Below are positions 27,725-36,460 of a stretch of 64,000 bases of DNA, one piece after another; positions within the stretch are counted from its first letter, which is position 1; every line of letters begins with the position of its first letter. Both the position numbers and the translations under genes were made by a program. The notes under the pieces are model-generated. The model was not told the DNA's origin. It saw only the letters and a list, made by a program, of their open reading frames with translations, and did not search any database. The DNA comes from Ferrimicrobium sp. (GTDB taxonomy: Bacteria > Actinomycetota > Acidimicrobiia > Acidimicrobiales > Acidimicrobiaceae), in NCBI RefSeq assembly GCF_027319265.1, contig NZ_DAHVNP010000031.1, forward strand, positions 248,001 to 312,000, read 5' to 3'.

Positions 27725-27948
27725 GCCTCGCTAACGCTGTGCTCAGCCCCCTCAGTGATGATCTCGACAAATTTTGGGGTCGCACACCATCGACATGACA
27801 CCTCCTCGACCACTCGGGAGATCTCTTCAGGTTCCTCAATCTCCAGGTCACCCGCAACGCTGTAATGATAAAAACATCGACTACGAACCATTGAGGTCAC
27901 ATCAAACCGCGTCACATTGCCGCAATTTGTGCACCGATACCTTCTCAT
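27721..27948 (-). CDS. Small two-CxxC protein (zinc ribbon or rubredoxin-like)
   Basis: A 75-residue protein with CTNCGN near the N terminus and CRWCAT near residue 52, enough to coordinate one metal. The acidic middle (LEIEEPEEISRVVEEV) is likely helical. ATG start with AGGAGAAGG just upstream. First gene of the run that continues into the reductase, DUF4031, queG, glycosyltransferase and SRPBCC genes. Function is not recognised. Confidence 0.75.
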   Translation of the reverse strand: MRRYRCTNCGNVTRFDVTSMVRSRCFYHYSVAGDLEIEEPEEISRVVEEVSCRWCATPKFVEIITEGAEHSVSEA

Positions 27949-28459
27949 GCCTTCTCCTCATGCAAACTTCTACTTCAGGCTACCAGCCAAAGGCGCGAAC
28001 CCGAATTCCAGTACCCTAGATCGGTTTGCTATTCCGCCTATCGTCAACATCACGCACATGATGCTGATTCCACCCACGCAGAGGAATGCTGCTGGAGCCC
28101 AGGATCAGGGGAACGCAACCAGCTGCGCCCGCTCCCTAGGATTGGTGCCGTCGAACTCGTATACGCAGTGCAGCGCACGGGGCCATGGGGTGCGGCGGGC
28201 ACCCCAGGTCAACCTATCGCCCCATGAATCGCATCCACGACTGCTCACGTGAGCCTGCGGGTCGCATCGCTTTGGGCCACATTTCGCTTCGTCCATCACG
28301 AAACCAAACCCTGTGCACCCTGCGCTTTGCCCTCTCGAGAGCCGTTCCCTCTCAAGGACACGCTAGCGGGCAATACGACGTCGCAACTCTCAATCACTCG
28401 ATACGCCCATGTCCGGTATCGGGAGTCGTTTTCCCAACCGTAGCTCACGACTTGAATCT
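27949..28459. other. Intergenic region with a compact hairpin
   Basis: This 511-base gap separates ruvB (ending at 28460) from the zinc-ribbon operon downstream of it on the minus strand. At 28187-28205 GGGGTGC and GCACCCC form a perfect 7-bp stem with a GGCGG loop; no T-run follows. It probably contains the promoter of the zinc-ribbon operon near 27950-28020. No convincing open frame is present. Confidence 0.5.
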
Positions 28460-29530
28460 TCATGGTTGTTCGGTTGGGACGGTCAATCCAAGGTGGCGAT
28501 AGGCGCGTTCGGTGGCCAACCTCCCCCGTTGCGTGCGTAGCAGCAGTCCTCTCTGGATCAGAAACGGCTCATAGACCTCTTCCAAGGTTCCGGCATCCTC
28601 ATGGACACTCACGGCGATAGAGCTCACACCAACCGGCCGGCCTTCGAAGCGTTCACAGAGTACACGGAGAATCTCAAGGTCCACCTTATCAAGCCCGAGC
28701 CTATCGACGCCAAAGAGTTCAAGAGCATCGGCGGCCAACTCATGAGTCACCACTTCGGCGCCTTCTACTTCGGCATAGTCGCGTACCCGTCGCAGATGTC
28801 GGTTCGCCAGTCGCGGCGTACCTCGAGAACGTGACGCGATCTCATCCGCTGCACTGGTGGCGAGTTGCATGTGCATCAGCTTGGCGGAACGCTGTACGAT
28901 CTGACGCAATTCTGGGTCAGAGTAATAGTCAAGCCGGTAGGAGTAACCGAAACGATCGCGCAGCGGTCCCGACACCATCCCAGATCGGGTGGTCGCCCCC
29001 ACAAGCGTAAACCTCGGAATCTCCAAGCGTAGAGTACGCGCACCTGGCCCTTTCCCAATGACTACATCCAATCGAAAGTCCTCCATGGCGATATAGAGAA
29101 GCTCTTCCACCGGTCGCGGCAAGCGATGAATCTCGTCGATGAAGAGCACGTCACCGGCTTTGAGATCGGATAGCAGCGCGGCTAGATCGCCAACGCGTCC
29201 AAGCGCTGGCCCGGAGGTCACTCTAATGCCACGACCGAGCTCCTCAGCCACAATGAAAGCCAGTGACGTCTTCCCGAGGCCAGGGGGGCCTGCAAAGAGG
29301 AGATGGTCCGGTGGTTCACCCCGTGAATCAGCAGCCTGGAGGACGACTCGCAATTGCGACTTTAGTTCGCTCTGACCGATGAACTCCTCAAGCAGCGAGG
29401 GTCGGAGCGCAGAGTCGACATGAGCATCATAGGTATCGATGAGATTCTTCTCGACACTGACCTCACTACGCAAGTCATCTCCAAGTACCTCTCTGCGCGG
29501 GCTCAACGTTGTAGCTCCTTCAGTGCCCAT
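28460..29530 (-). CDS. ruvB: Holliday junction branch migration ATPase RuvB
   Basis: AAA+ motor that drives branch migration with RuvA. In 356 residues: Walker A GPPGLGKTS, Walker B VLFIDEIHRL, sensor GATTRSG, arginine-finger region GPLRDRFGYSY, and a C-terminal winged helix ending with ERAYRHLGL. The N-terminal 30 residues before DTYDAHVDSALRP are poorly conserved. The start lies inside ruvA (28-base overlap). Confidence 0.96.
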   Translation of the reverse strand: MGTEGATTLSPRREVLGDDLRSEVSVEKNLIDTYDAHVDSALRPSLLEEFIGQSELKSQLRVVLQAADSRGEPPDHLLFAGPPGLGKTSLAFIVAEELGRGIRVTSGPALGRVGDLAALLSDLKAGDVLFIDEIHRLPRPVEELLYIAMEDFRLDVVIGKGPGARTLRLEIPRFTLVGATTRSGMVSGPLRDRFGYSYRLDYYSDPELRQIVQRSAKLMHMQLATSAADEIASRSRGTPRLANRHLRRVRDYAEVEGAEVVTHELAADALELFGVDRLGLDKVDLEILRVLCERFEGRPVGVSSIAVSVHEDAGTLEEVYEPFLIQRGLLLRTQRGRLATERAYRHLGLTVPTEQP

Positions 29531-30066
29531 TTCAATGCATCCTCAAGACCAAAGGTAGCGGGAATCCGGACGAGGACGGGCTCGCATTCACTCGCACGAA
29601 AACCCAAACTGAGCAAGGCTTCGCGTACCTCAGAGCGAGCAGCAAGCGCCGACAAAGGTACTCCTGATCGTCGTGCCGCAGCCCCTAGATCAACGATGAT
29701 GCGGCGCGCTGTCTTCTCCCCTACTCCTGGTGCGCTCTTCAAACGAGCGAGGTCCTCGGCGGCAACCGCCTCATAACATCCCTGCACGCCTAGCGCCGAA
29801 AGGAGTCCGAGTGCCACACTCGGACCAACTCCTTGCACCTTGAGGAGCTCATCAAAGAGCGATCGTTCAAGCACATCTGCGAACCCGTAGAGCATGATGG
29901 CATCCGCGCGTACAATCGTCCGGATGGAGAGCTCGACCTCACTGCCAAGCGCAAGCCGGGCGAGTTGTGCCGAAGAGAGCGCCACTTCGTAACCGATACC
30001 ACCAACCCGTACCACCGCCATCGGTGGTTCTATTCCCTGTACTGTACCGGCTAAAAAACCAATCAA
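29503..30066 (-). CDS. ruvA: Holliday junction DNA helicase subunit RuvA
   Basis: Tetrameric junction-binding partner of RuvB. The TTG at 30066 gives MIGFLAGTV, the family's normal N terminus, has GGAG six bases upstream, and forms a TTGA overlap with the ruvC stop; the frame extends four codons further to another TTG. Two helix-hairpin-helix motifs (VQGVGPSVALGLL and APGVGEKTARRII) and a C-terminal UBA-like RuvB-binding domain are visible in about 187 residues. Confidence 0.95.
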   Translation of the reverse strand: MIGFLAGTVQGIEPPMAVVRVGGIGYEVALSSAQLARLALGSEVELSIRTIVRADAIMLYGFADVLERSLFDELLKVQGVGPSVALGLLSALGVQGCYEAVAAEDLARLKSAPGVGEKTARRIIVDLGAAARRSGVPLSALAARSEVREALLSLGFRASECEPVLVRIPATFGLEDALKWALKELQR

Positions 30067-30554
30067 CCGCGACTCCAATTGCCAGAGAGATGAGCATAGG
30101 CGATCGCGATCGCATCCGAGACATCGGCTGGTTCCGGTGCTCGCTGCAGACCTAACAACAGCACCACCATCTTCTTCATCTGCGCCTTAGAGGCGTGTCC
30201 ATCGCCGGAGAGCGAGAGCTTCACCTGGTTCGCACCGATCTCACTCGCTTCAAGGCCATGCTGGGCACCGGCTAGCTTGATCACCCCAACCGCCTGTGCA
30301 ACGAGTAATGCCGAAGTCACGTTCTTGGCAAAAAGAATTCGCTCGAGCACCAGTTGATTCGGTTGGTACTCGCGGATCAACTCATCCACCGAACCAAAGA
30401 TATCCGATAGCCGATCCCCAAGAGCGACCTCTGGGTCAGTGGTAATTAAGCCAGCGCAACGAAGACCGATCCCCGTTTGCGTCTGTTCGAGAACGGAGTA
30501 CCCAACCCGTTTGAGCCCTGGGTCGATACCGAGCACCACCGTCACCAGAACCAT
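30063..30554 (-). CDS. ruvC: Crossover junction endodeoxyribonuclease RuvC
   Basis: Holliday-junction resolvase, RNase H fold, 163 residues from the ATG at 30554. Catalytic acids: D11 in LGIDPG, E71 in LVLERILFAKN, D144 and D147 in PADVSDAIA. The open frame extends 125 codons upstream to 30932 but that part overlaps the peroxiredoxin gene antiparallel in quality and shows no homology, so the inner start is used. No strong SD; a GTG three codons in is an alternative. Confidence 0.93.
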   Translation of the reverse strand: MVLVTVVLGIDPGLKRVGYSVLEQTQTGIGLRCAGLITTDPEVALGDRLSDIFGSVDELIREYQPNQLVLERILFAKNVTSALLVAQAVGVIKLAGAQHGLEASEIGANQVKLSLSGDGHASKAQMKKMVVLLLGLQRAPEPADVSDAIAIAYAHLSGNWSRG

Positions 30555-30705
30555 CCCGCGGAGGCATGCGGCATGGACCCTACTGGCAGAGCGGCCAAGG
30601 CAATGCCCAAAGCCCTCCGTGCGGCGATTCCACTGTGCATTCCTCCAAACTAATACATATGATCGCCCATCCGTTCCCTGGCGGCCCGAAATAGCGCCAA
30701 CCCCG

Positions 30706-31164
30706 CTAGGCAACCGCCTTTTGCACCGCCTGTAGCAGCTCGTCAGAGCTCCGGAACGTGAGACCCGCTCGTGAAACATGACGATAGACAATGTGGAGCT
30801 CGCGATCGAGGACAAAGACAGAACGACGATAGAACCCAAGCGGACCCAACACCCCATACGCCTTGGCCACCGTGCGCTCACGGTCGGACAGGAGTGGGAA
30901 ACGGATTCCGAGCCGGTCCTTGAAGGATTCATGCGAGCTCAACGTCTGTGGGGAGATACCCAGCATCACCGCACCAAGTTGGGTAAAATCGTCGATATTA
31001 GCCGAGTAGGCACGTAGCTGCGTGGTACAGACAGGCGAAAAGTCATCAGGATAAAACGCGAGCACCACCGGATGACCTAAGAACCCTTCCAGTGCATACC
31101 ATCGGTCACCCGTACCGATCAGATTGAACTCTGGAGCAAGATCGCCCAGCTGCAACTCGGGCAC
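30706..31164 (-). CDS. Peroxiredoxin, AhpE/BCP-like
   Basis: Thiol peroxidase of the AhpC/TSA family, 152 residues. The peroxidatic cysteine is C46 in DDFSPVCTTQ, with Pro-x-x-x-Thr/Ser-x-x-Cys geometry. No second Cys is present, so it is a 1-Cys type that would be recycled by mycothiol/mycoredoxin or another small thiol; mshC in this window makes mycothiol likely. GTG start directly abuts the yebC stop (TAA-GTG), so the two are co-translated. Confidence 0.9.
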   Translation of the reverse strand: MPELQLGDLAPEFNLIGTGDRWYALEGFLGHPVVLAFYPDDFSPVCTTQLRAYSANIDDFTQLGAVMLGISPQTLSSHESFKDRLGIRFPLLSDRERTVAKAYGVLGPLGFYRRSVFVLDRELHIVYRHVSRAGLTFRSSDELLQAVQKAVA

Positions 31165-31914
31165 TTAGTCCTCAAGCTCCTCAAAAAATTCATCTGGGAT
31201 ATCGAAGTTTGCAATCACATTCTGCACATCATCGAGATCCTCAAGGGCATCGATGAGCCGGAGCACCTTCCTCGCGTCACCAGCGTCATCGATGGCAATC
31301 GTCGACTGCGGCACCAACTCTACTTCGGCCGAATGGATCGTACATCCCGCCTCCTCGATCGCCGCCTTCAACTCAACCAGTGACGCCGGGGGCCCGGTAA
31401 TCTGCCATTCATCTTCGATACGGGTCAGATCCTCACCACCGCCAGCGAGGACAGCGAGCATCAACTCTTCCTCCGGGGCAGCACCATCGACGTGCATCAC
31501 CGCTTTACGCGAAAACTGCCAATTGACCGCTCCCGGTTCCGCCAAGGAACCACCGGACTTCGAGAAGGCTGATCGAACGTCGGCACCGGTACGATTACGG
31601 TTGTCGCTGAGACACTCCACCATCACTGCGATACCACCTGGACCGTAGCCCTCGTAGGTAATCGCCTCATATCGGACCCCTTCGAGCTCGCCCGTCCCTC
31701 GTTTAATGGCGCGATCGATGGTCGCTGCGGGGACAGAGTTGTCACGAGCCTTTTGGACCATGCCGCGGAGATTGGCGTTCGCGCTCAGATCGCCACCACC
31801 CTCTCGTGCGGCTACCTCAATTTGACGAATCAACTTAGCAAAGAGTTTTCCGCGCGCCTTATCCTGTGCGCCCTTTTTGTGCTTGATCGTCGCCCACTTG
31901 GAGTGACCCGACAT
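31165..31914 (-). CDS. yebC: YebC/TACO1-family regulatory protein
   Basis: A 249-residue protein with the invariant N terminus SGHSKWATIKHKKGAQD and the central YEGYGPGGIAVMVECLSDNRNRT. Family members act as transcription regulators or help ribosomes at proline-rich stretches. Position before ruvC matches mycobacteria and E. coli. Confidence 0.95.
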   Translation of the reverse strand: MSGHSKWATIKHKKGAQDKARGKLFAKLIRQIEVAAREGGGDLSANANLRGMVQKARDNSVPAATIDRAIKRGTGELEGVRYEAITYEGYGPGGIAVMVECLSDNRNRTGADVRSAFSKSGGSLAEPGAVNWQFSRKAVMHVDGAAPEEELMLAVLAGGGEDLTRIEDEWQITGPPASLVELKAAIEEAGCTIHSAEVELVPQSTIAIDDAGDARKVLRLIDALEDLDDVQNVIANFDIPDEFFEELED

Positions 31915-31969
31915 GTATTACCTCTCTTCGTTCCAACGTACTCACGATACCACCCAACCGTCGCTGGGC

Positions 31970-32563
31970 CTAACGGGTGAAGGCCAACTCGTGTAAACGT
32001 GGATCCTGCGATACCTCTGGATGAAACGAGGTTGCAACGATGGATCCGCTAGCGACCACAACCGGGACCTCCCGACTCGTACCGTCGACGAATCGATACT
32101 CCACTGCGGCGAGGGTCTCAACCTTTTCACCCATCTCGGTGATGACTGGCGCTCGGATAAAGATTGCACGCATGGGAGTGTCAAGCCCAGAAACGGCGAG
32201 ATCGGCCTCGAACGAACGTACCTGCCGACCAAAACCGTTACGAAGCACCGTCACGTCGAGGGCTCCATAGCTCCACTGATCTTGGCGCCCACCGATGATG
32301 GTTCGGGCCAACATGATCAAACCTGCGCAGGTGCCCAAGACCGGAAGCCCAGACTGCACCTCTGCTGTGAGCGGCTGACGCAGACCACTCGCTTCACTCA
32401 GGATGCACTGCGTGGTGGACTCGCCACCGGGAAATACCAATCCATCGAGCCCGAGCAACTGACTCGGTTCCTTGACGGCTACACCTTGCCAACCCAGCAT
32501 GGCGACCATAGCAAGGTGCTCGCGGAAATCACCCTGGAGGGCAATCACTCCGATCCGCAGCAA
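31970..32563 (-). CDS. pdxT: Pyridoxal 5'-phosphate synthase glutaminase subunit
   Basis: Supplies ammonia from glutamine to PdxS for PLP synthesis. 197 residues: IGVIALQGDF, GLVFPGGEST, nucleophile Cys in LGTCAGLIML, and HPE in SFHPEVSQD of the catalytic triad. TTG start with AGGAGGG seven bases upstream. Follows pdxS by 12 bases; PLP is needed by the aminotransferase and MocR elsewhere in the window. Confidence 0.95.
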   Translation of the reverse strand: MLRIGVIALQGDFREHLAMVAMLGWQGVAVKEPSQLLGLDGLVFPGGESTTQCILSEASGLRQPLTAEVQSGLPVLGTCAGLIMLARTIIGGRQDQWSYGALDVTVLRNGFGRQVRSFEADLAVSGLDTPMRAIFIRAPVITEMGEKVETLAAVEYRFVDGTSREVPVVVASGSIVATSFHPEVSQDPRLHELAFTR

Positions 32564-32575
32564 AGACCGACCCTC

Positions 32576-33463
32576 CTACCAACCTCGGTCAGCCATGTGC
32601 TGGTCAAGAGCGTCCATCTCGATACCAACCATCGCCTCACCAAGATGCTCGGAGACGCGAATCAACACCTTTGGATCTTGGAAATGCGTGGTTGCCTCAA
32701 CGATCGCTCGTGCCCGCTTTGCCGGGTCACCGCTCTTGAAGATACCCGATCCAACGAAATTCGCCTCAGCCCCTAGTTGCATCACCAAACTCGCATCGGC
32801 TGGTGTTGCGATTCCTCCAGCACAAAACAGGGGTACGGGGAGGTGACCGCCGTTGGCATGAATCTCGGCGACAAGCTCATAGGGTGCGGAGAGCTTCTTC
32901 GCCCAACCAAAGAGTTCCTGCTCCGATGCTGTCGCGATGGCACGAAGATCCGAGGTGATCGAGCGCAGATGGCGGACGGCCTCCACCACGTTGCCGGTAC
33001 CAGCCTCACCCTTTGAGCGGATAAGAGCCGCCCCCTCTGCGATACGCCGTAACGCCTCACCGAGGTTTGTCGCACCACAAACAAACGGCACTTGAAAGGC
33101 CCACTTATCGACATGATAGCTTTCATCTGCGGGGGTGAGTACCTCACTCTCGTCGATATAGTCGACCTCCATCGCCTCTAGCATCTGTGCTTCAGCAAAG
33201 TGGCCGATCCGCACCTTTGCCATCACAGGAATCGTGACGGTATCTTGGATCTCGCGAATTAATGCTGGATCGCTCATACGCGCAACACCACCATCACGAC
33301 GAATGTCAGCGGGAACCCGTTCGAGTGCCATTACTGCAACCGCGCCGGCATCCTCAGCAATCTTCGCCTGTTCGGCGTTGACGACGTCCATGATGACGCC
33401 ACCGCGCAACATCTCCGCGAGCCCACGCTTCACCCTGGCAGTACCCTCTGTCAACTCAGCCAC
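32576..33463 (-). CDS. pdxS: Pyridoxal 5'-phosphate synthase lyase subunit
   Basis: Forms PLP from ribose 5-phosphate, glyceraldehyde 3-phosphate and ammonia. 295 residues of a TIM barrel with [37 protein letters not shown] (catalytic Lys), [13 protein letters not shown] and [15 protein letters not shown] start with GGAGG five bases upstream. Forms an operon with pdxT. Confidence 0.97.
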   Translation of the reverse strand: MAELTEGTARVKRGLAEMLRGGVIMDVVNAEQAKIAEDAGAVAVMALERVPADIRRDGGVARMSDPALIREIQDTVTIPVMAKVRIGHFAEAQMLEAMEVDYIDESEVLTPADESYHVDKWAFQVPFVCGATNLGEALRRIAEGAALIRSKGEAGTGNVVEAVRHLRSITSDLRAIATASEQELFGWAKKLSAPYELVAEIHANGGHLPVPLFCAGGIATPADASLVMQLGAEANFVGSGIFKSGDPAKRARAIVEATTHFQDPKVLIRVSEHLGEAMVGIEMDALDQHMADRGW

Positions 33464-33520
33464 CGTCGCCTCCTCAATTACGTCCTAGTACACAGCCTAG
33501 TACGTTCCATTACAAAACCG

Positions 33521-34318
33521 CTAAGATGCACCTATCGTCCAGACCTCATCGAGCAGCAGTTGCTCACGAAGTGCGAGGTCCGACTCAAGGTCCTCGACGC
33601 CAACCGGACAGAGCCACAGCCATGCCGGGAGGCTCGTCGCTGGCACCGACCGACTCGCGAGTGCTTTCTCCAGCACCGCTGCCATGGCAGGTGGATAGCG
33701 TGTAACTGAAACGCCAAGTCGATCCAGTAGCACCGCCTCGGCCCGTTGCCAATCGCTGAGTTGGCGCCCAGCGCGATGAAACACCTGATCCCAGTAGGCC
33801 ACTAGCGAATTCAGGCCAACCAATCCAAGTCGGAGCTCTCCAAGTTGGCGGGCGAGCAACGCCTCCAACTCGATGGTCTCCAGTTCACGAAGTGCACCAG
33901 TCGTGATGACGACGACTGGTTCCTTACGCCCAAGCACCGCGGCATTGACCATTGGATAGGCAACGACTGCAACACGGCAGACCGGAATCCCAAGCTGGAA
34001 CCCCAGGCCTGAGAGGAGGGTGTCGATCCGCCTGCGATCCGCTGCCTCCGGCTCAACCCACGGTAATCGTCGACCAAGACGAGCCGGCCCAATGACCGTA
34101 GCTACGGCCGTGATCAGGAGTCCGATGATCACACCGGCCACAATCGTCACCGCTACGGGGAGGATCCCCGTCAGCCCAAACGCGAGCGTCAGTACAATGA
34201 CAGCGATCCCACCCGCCACTAACCAGGCCGCGACAAGTCGGACAATCACCTGTCTCACCCGCGCCGAACGAACATTTGGCGTGTCATAGCCCCAAATGCT
34301 CATAGAATCCGAACTCAT
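33521..34318 (-). CDS. M48-peptidase-like membrane protein lacking the zinc-binding motif
   Basis: About 265 residues with two hydrophobic segments (about residues 28-75) followed by an M48-like domain: MVNAAVLGRKEPVVVITTGALREL and then ELEALLARQLGELRLG. In active M48 enzymes the last block is HExxH; here both His positions are replaced, so proteolysis by that site is not expected. Start is ATG 34318 or the GTG two codons earlier (34324) after GAGGT. It replaces the NUDIX/other genes usually found between pimA and pdxS. Function unknown. Confidence 0.65.
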   Translation of the reverse strand: MSSDSMSIWGYDTPNVRSARVRQVIVRLVAAWLVAGGIAVIVLTLAFGLTGILPVAVTIVAGVIIGLLITAVATVIGPARLGRRLPWVEPEAADRRRIDTLLSGLGFQLGIPVCRVAVVAYPMVNAAVLGRKEPVVVITTGALRELETIELEALLARQLGELRLGLVGLNSLVAYWDQVFHRAGRQLSDWQRAEAVLLDRLGVSVTRYPPAMAAVLEKALASRSVPATSLPAWLWLCPVGVEDLESDLALREQLLLDEVWTIGAS

Positions 34319-34472
34319 TGCCACTTCTACCTCACGATCTCAACTCGTTATCGTTACGTCGCAGTTGTACGTTCCTCTATCAATCTACCAGCTCACCAAT
34401 GGTGATGCCCCAAAAGTGTCCAGCCGTAGCGCCGCGCCCGCGTTCGGTTCTCCATCACCTTGATCGCATCGA

Positions 34473-35567
34473 TCATGGAGCGACAAACAACTGCAGGTAC
34501 CGCTCAGCGAGGGTATCGAATGAGAAGGAGCGTACCTGTTCGAACGCGCGCTCGCGCAAATTGCCCCTGAGTGCGGGGTCCGTCAACACGTTACGTAGTG
34601 CCATGGCGAGTGCATCAGCATCCCGGGGAGGAACAAGCACCGCTGAGGATCCCTGGCAACTGAGCCATCGGTAAGCCGGAATATCGCTCGCGACCACCAC
34701 AGCACCGTTTGCCATCGCCTCTAACAGCACGACTCCAAAGGATTCACCCGCTAAAGAGGGCGCCACCACCACATCGACACTCCGATAAAGCGTCATGAGT
34801 GTGGTCTGGTCGACCCTGCCCAACCAATCAACTCTCCTGTCGGGATACCGCGCCTGTAAGGCCTCCGTGAGCGGACCACTACCGACCACGATCAGGCGCA
34901 CCGTCAAGTCGAGCGAGGTGAGTGCTTGGAGAGCGACTTCGAGACCCTTTCGTTCCTCATGGCGTCCTACAAACAGTACGCGGTATCCCGCCTCAGCGCA
35001 CCGAACGGCGCTCCCGTCACTTGGCTTGCGCTCCTCTTGGGTGCGAGTGAGGCTGTTATCGAGTGTGACACCATTGGGGATCTGGTATGGGTCAACACCG
35101 GCAACGATCTCGGCGGTGCGCGCAGCAAACGGCGAAACCGCAATCTGATGATCCGATCGTGGTAAGAGGTAGGCCCACCACTGCGCCCAGCGGCGGTAAC
35201 CCTGAGAGACTCCATCTCGATGGAAGGTCACCCAGAGACGATCGAGGGCATCATGGGTGTAGGCCCAGCGAAGGACGGCGACCCCACCCATTGGTGCGAA
35301 GGGTTCATGAAGATGGATCACGTCGGCCCACTCCAGAACCCCAGAGATCTGGCTCATACGCGGGAAGAGAGTAATCGGCGCAACAGAACCGTTGGCGCGC
35401 CAACGCGACACCGGCCCCAGCGAAGCCCTGACGCCTTCCGCATCTCCCGGTGCGATGATCTCCACCTCACACTGGAGTGACCGAAGGGCTTGCGCGAGGC
35501 CGCTCACCTGTGCCTGCACACCACCCACCGAACCAAGATCGTAAGGAGAGATCTCAACGACCTTCAA
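34473..35567 (-). CDS. pimA: Phosphatidylinositol alpha-mannosyltransferase PimA-like
   Basis: GT4 enzyme adding the first mannose to phosphatidylinositol on the cytoplasmic face. 364 residues: SPYDLGSVGGVQAQVSGLA acceptor loop, DVIHLHEPFAP, SPFAARTAEI, VGRHEERKGLEVAL, and donor-site GESFGVVLLEAMANGAVVVASD. TTG start in a TTGA overlap with the upstream acyltransferase gene. Order pgsA - acyltransferase - pimA equals mycobacterial Rv2612c-Rv2610c. Confidence 0.92.
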   Translation of the reverse strand: MKVVEISPYDLGSVGGVQAQVSGLAQALRSLQCEVEIIAPGDAEGVRASLGPVSRWRANGSVAPITLFPRMSQISGVLEWADVIHLHEPFAPMGGVAVLRWAYTHDALDRLWVTFHRDGVSQGYRRWAQWWAYLLPRSDHQIAVSPFAARTAEIVAGVDPYQIPNGVTLDNSLTRTQEERKPSDGSAVRCAEAGYRVLFVGRHEERKGLEVALQALTSLDLTVRLIVVGSGPLTEALQARYPDRRVDWLGRVDQTTLMTLYRSVDVVVAPSLAGESFGVVLLEAMANGAVVVASDIPAYRWLSCQGSSAVLVPPRDADALAMALRNVLTDPALRGNLRERAFEQVRSFSFDTLAERYLQLFVAP

Positions 35568-36460
35568 TCAAACTCCCGAGTGGCTGGAAGCTCGTATTTT
35601 TGAAAGTTGTGCCACTGACCGGGCTCTTCGGTCACGATGACCTCCAGAGCCTTGGCCACCTGATGCATCACTGCGCTGACACGTTCAGCTCTCGTCCCCT
35701 CCTGTGGTGGAACAATCGGTGGGTAGAACCGCACCTCTTGCCGGCCACGCCGCTGATAGGTTCCTACTGGGTAGATCGGCGCGCCACTCATGACACTTAG
35801 GACTCCAGGACCGCTCGAGAGGGGCACACGTGTGCCGAGAAAGTCAACCATCTCACCCGTGCCACTGACATCACGATCGACGACCAGTGCCACCAGCTTT
35901 CCCTGCCGTAACGCCTTCAAAAGCGTACGGACAACGTCGCCACCGGTCAGCACGATCTCCATGCCAAGTCGCCTCCGTGCAGTGAGGAACCAATCGGTCA
36001 TTTCAGCATCATCGAGCGCCTCAGCGACGGCGGTGACGCCATTGCAAGCCAACGACACCCAAGCACCGCCCCACTCCCAGTTACCAACATGGGCAAGCAC
36101 CGCTATCGTGGGCTGTGACGCCATGCGCCGTGCCACGAAGTCCTCTGCCCGCACCGGATCGACCGCTAACACGATGTCCTCTGGGGCGAGGGATTGTACG
36201 CGCAAGACCTCGACCCAGTAGCGAGCATAAAAATAGTAGGCACGATAGGTAGACAGCTCGAGTCGCGATCGAGCGATTACCTGCGACCCAGTGCGGGCGC
36301 TCAACGCAAGACGCTGATTGCCTCGAACGATCGCGCGCCGCTGGCGGTTGCTCACATAACTTGTCGCTCCAGCGATCGTCCAAACGACTGGATCAAGGAC
36401 CCGTGGAACGCGATTGAGCACCACGACCGCCGTGCGCATAAGGCGTACTCGCGAAATCAA
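35564..36460 (-). CDS. PIM acyltransferase (LpxL/HtrB family, PatA-like)
   Basis: A 298-residue membrane-associated acyltransferase that in this operon context acylates PI-mannoside. The HX4(D/E) motif is HVGNWE at about residue 121, followed by VALVVDRDVSGTG. Family homologues in Mycobacterium use HX4D; Glu here is as in LpxL. TTG start overlaps the pgsA stop (TTGA). Lipid substrate inferred from pgsA and pimA on either side. Confidence 0.85.
   Translation of the reverse strand: MISRVRLMRTAVVVLNRVPRVLDPVVWTIAGATSYVSNRQRRAIVRGNQRLALSARTGSQVIARSRLELSTYRAYYFYARYWVEVLRVQSLAPEDIVLAVDPVRAEDFVARRMASQPTIAVLAHVGNWEWGGAWVSLACNGVTAVAEALDDAEMTDWFLTARRRLGMEIVLTGGDVVRTLLKALRQGKLVALVVDRDVSGTGEMVDFLGTRVPLSSGPGVLSVMSGAPIYPVGTYQRRGRQEVRFYPPIVPPQEGTRAERVSAVMHQVAKALEVIVTEEPGQWHNFQKYELPATREFD

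Noticed and set aside
30555-30932. N-terminal extension of ruvC by 125 codons
   Set aside because: It runs through the ruvC-peroxiredoxin spacer and into the peroxiredoxin gene in another frame, and RuvC proteins begin just before the GIDPG motif.
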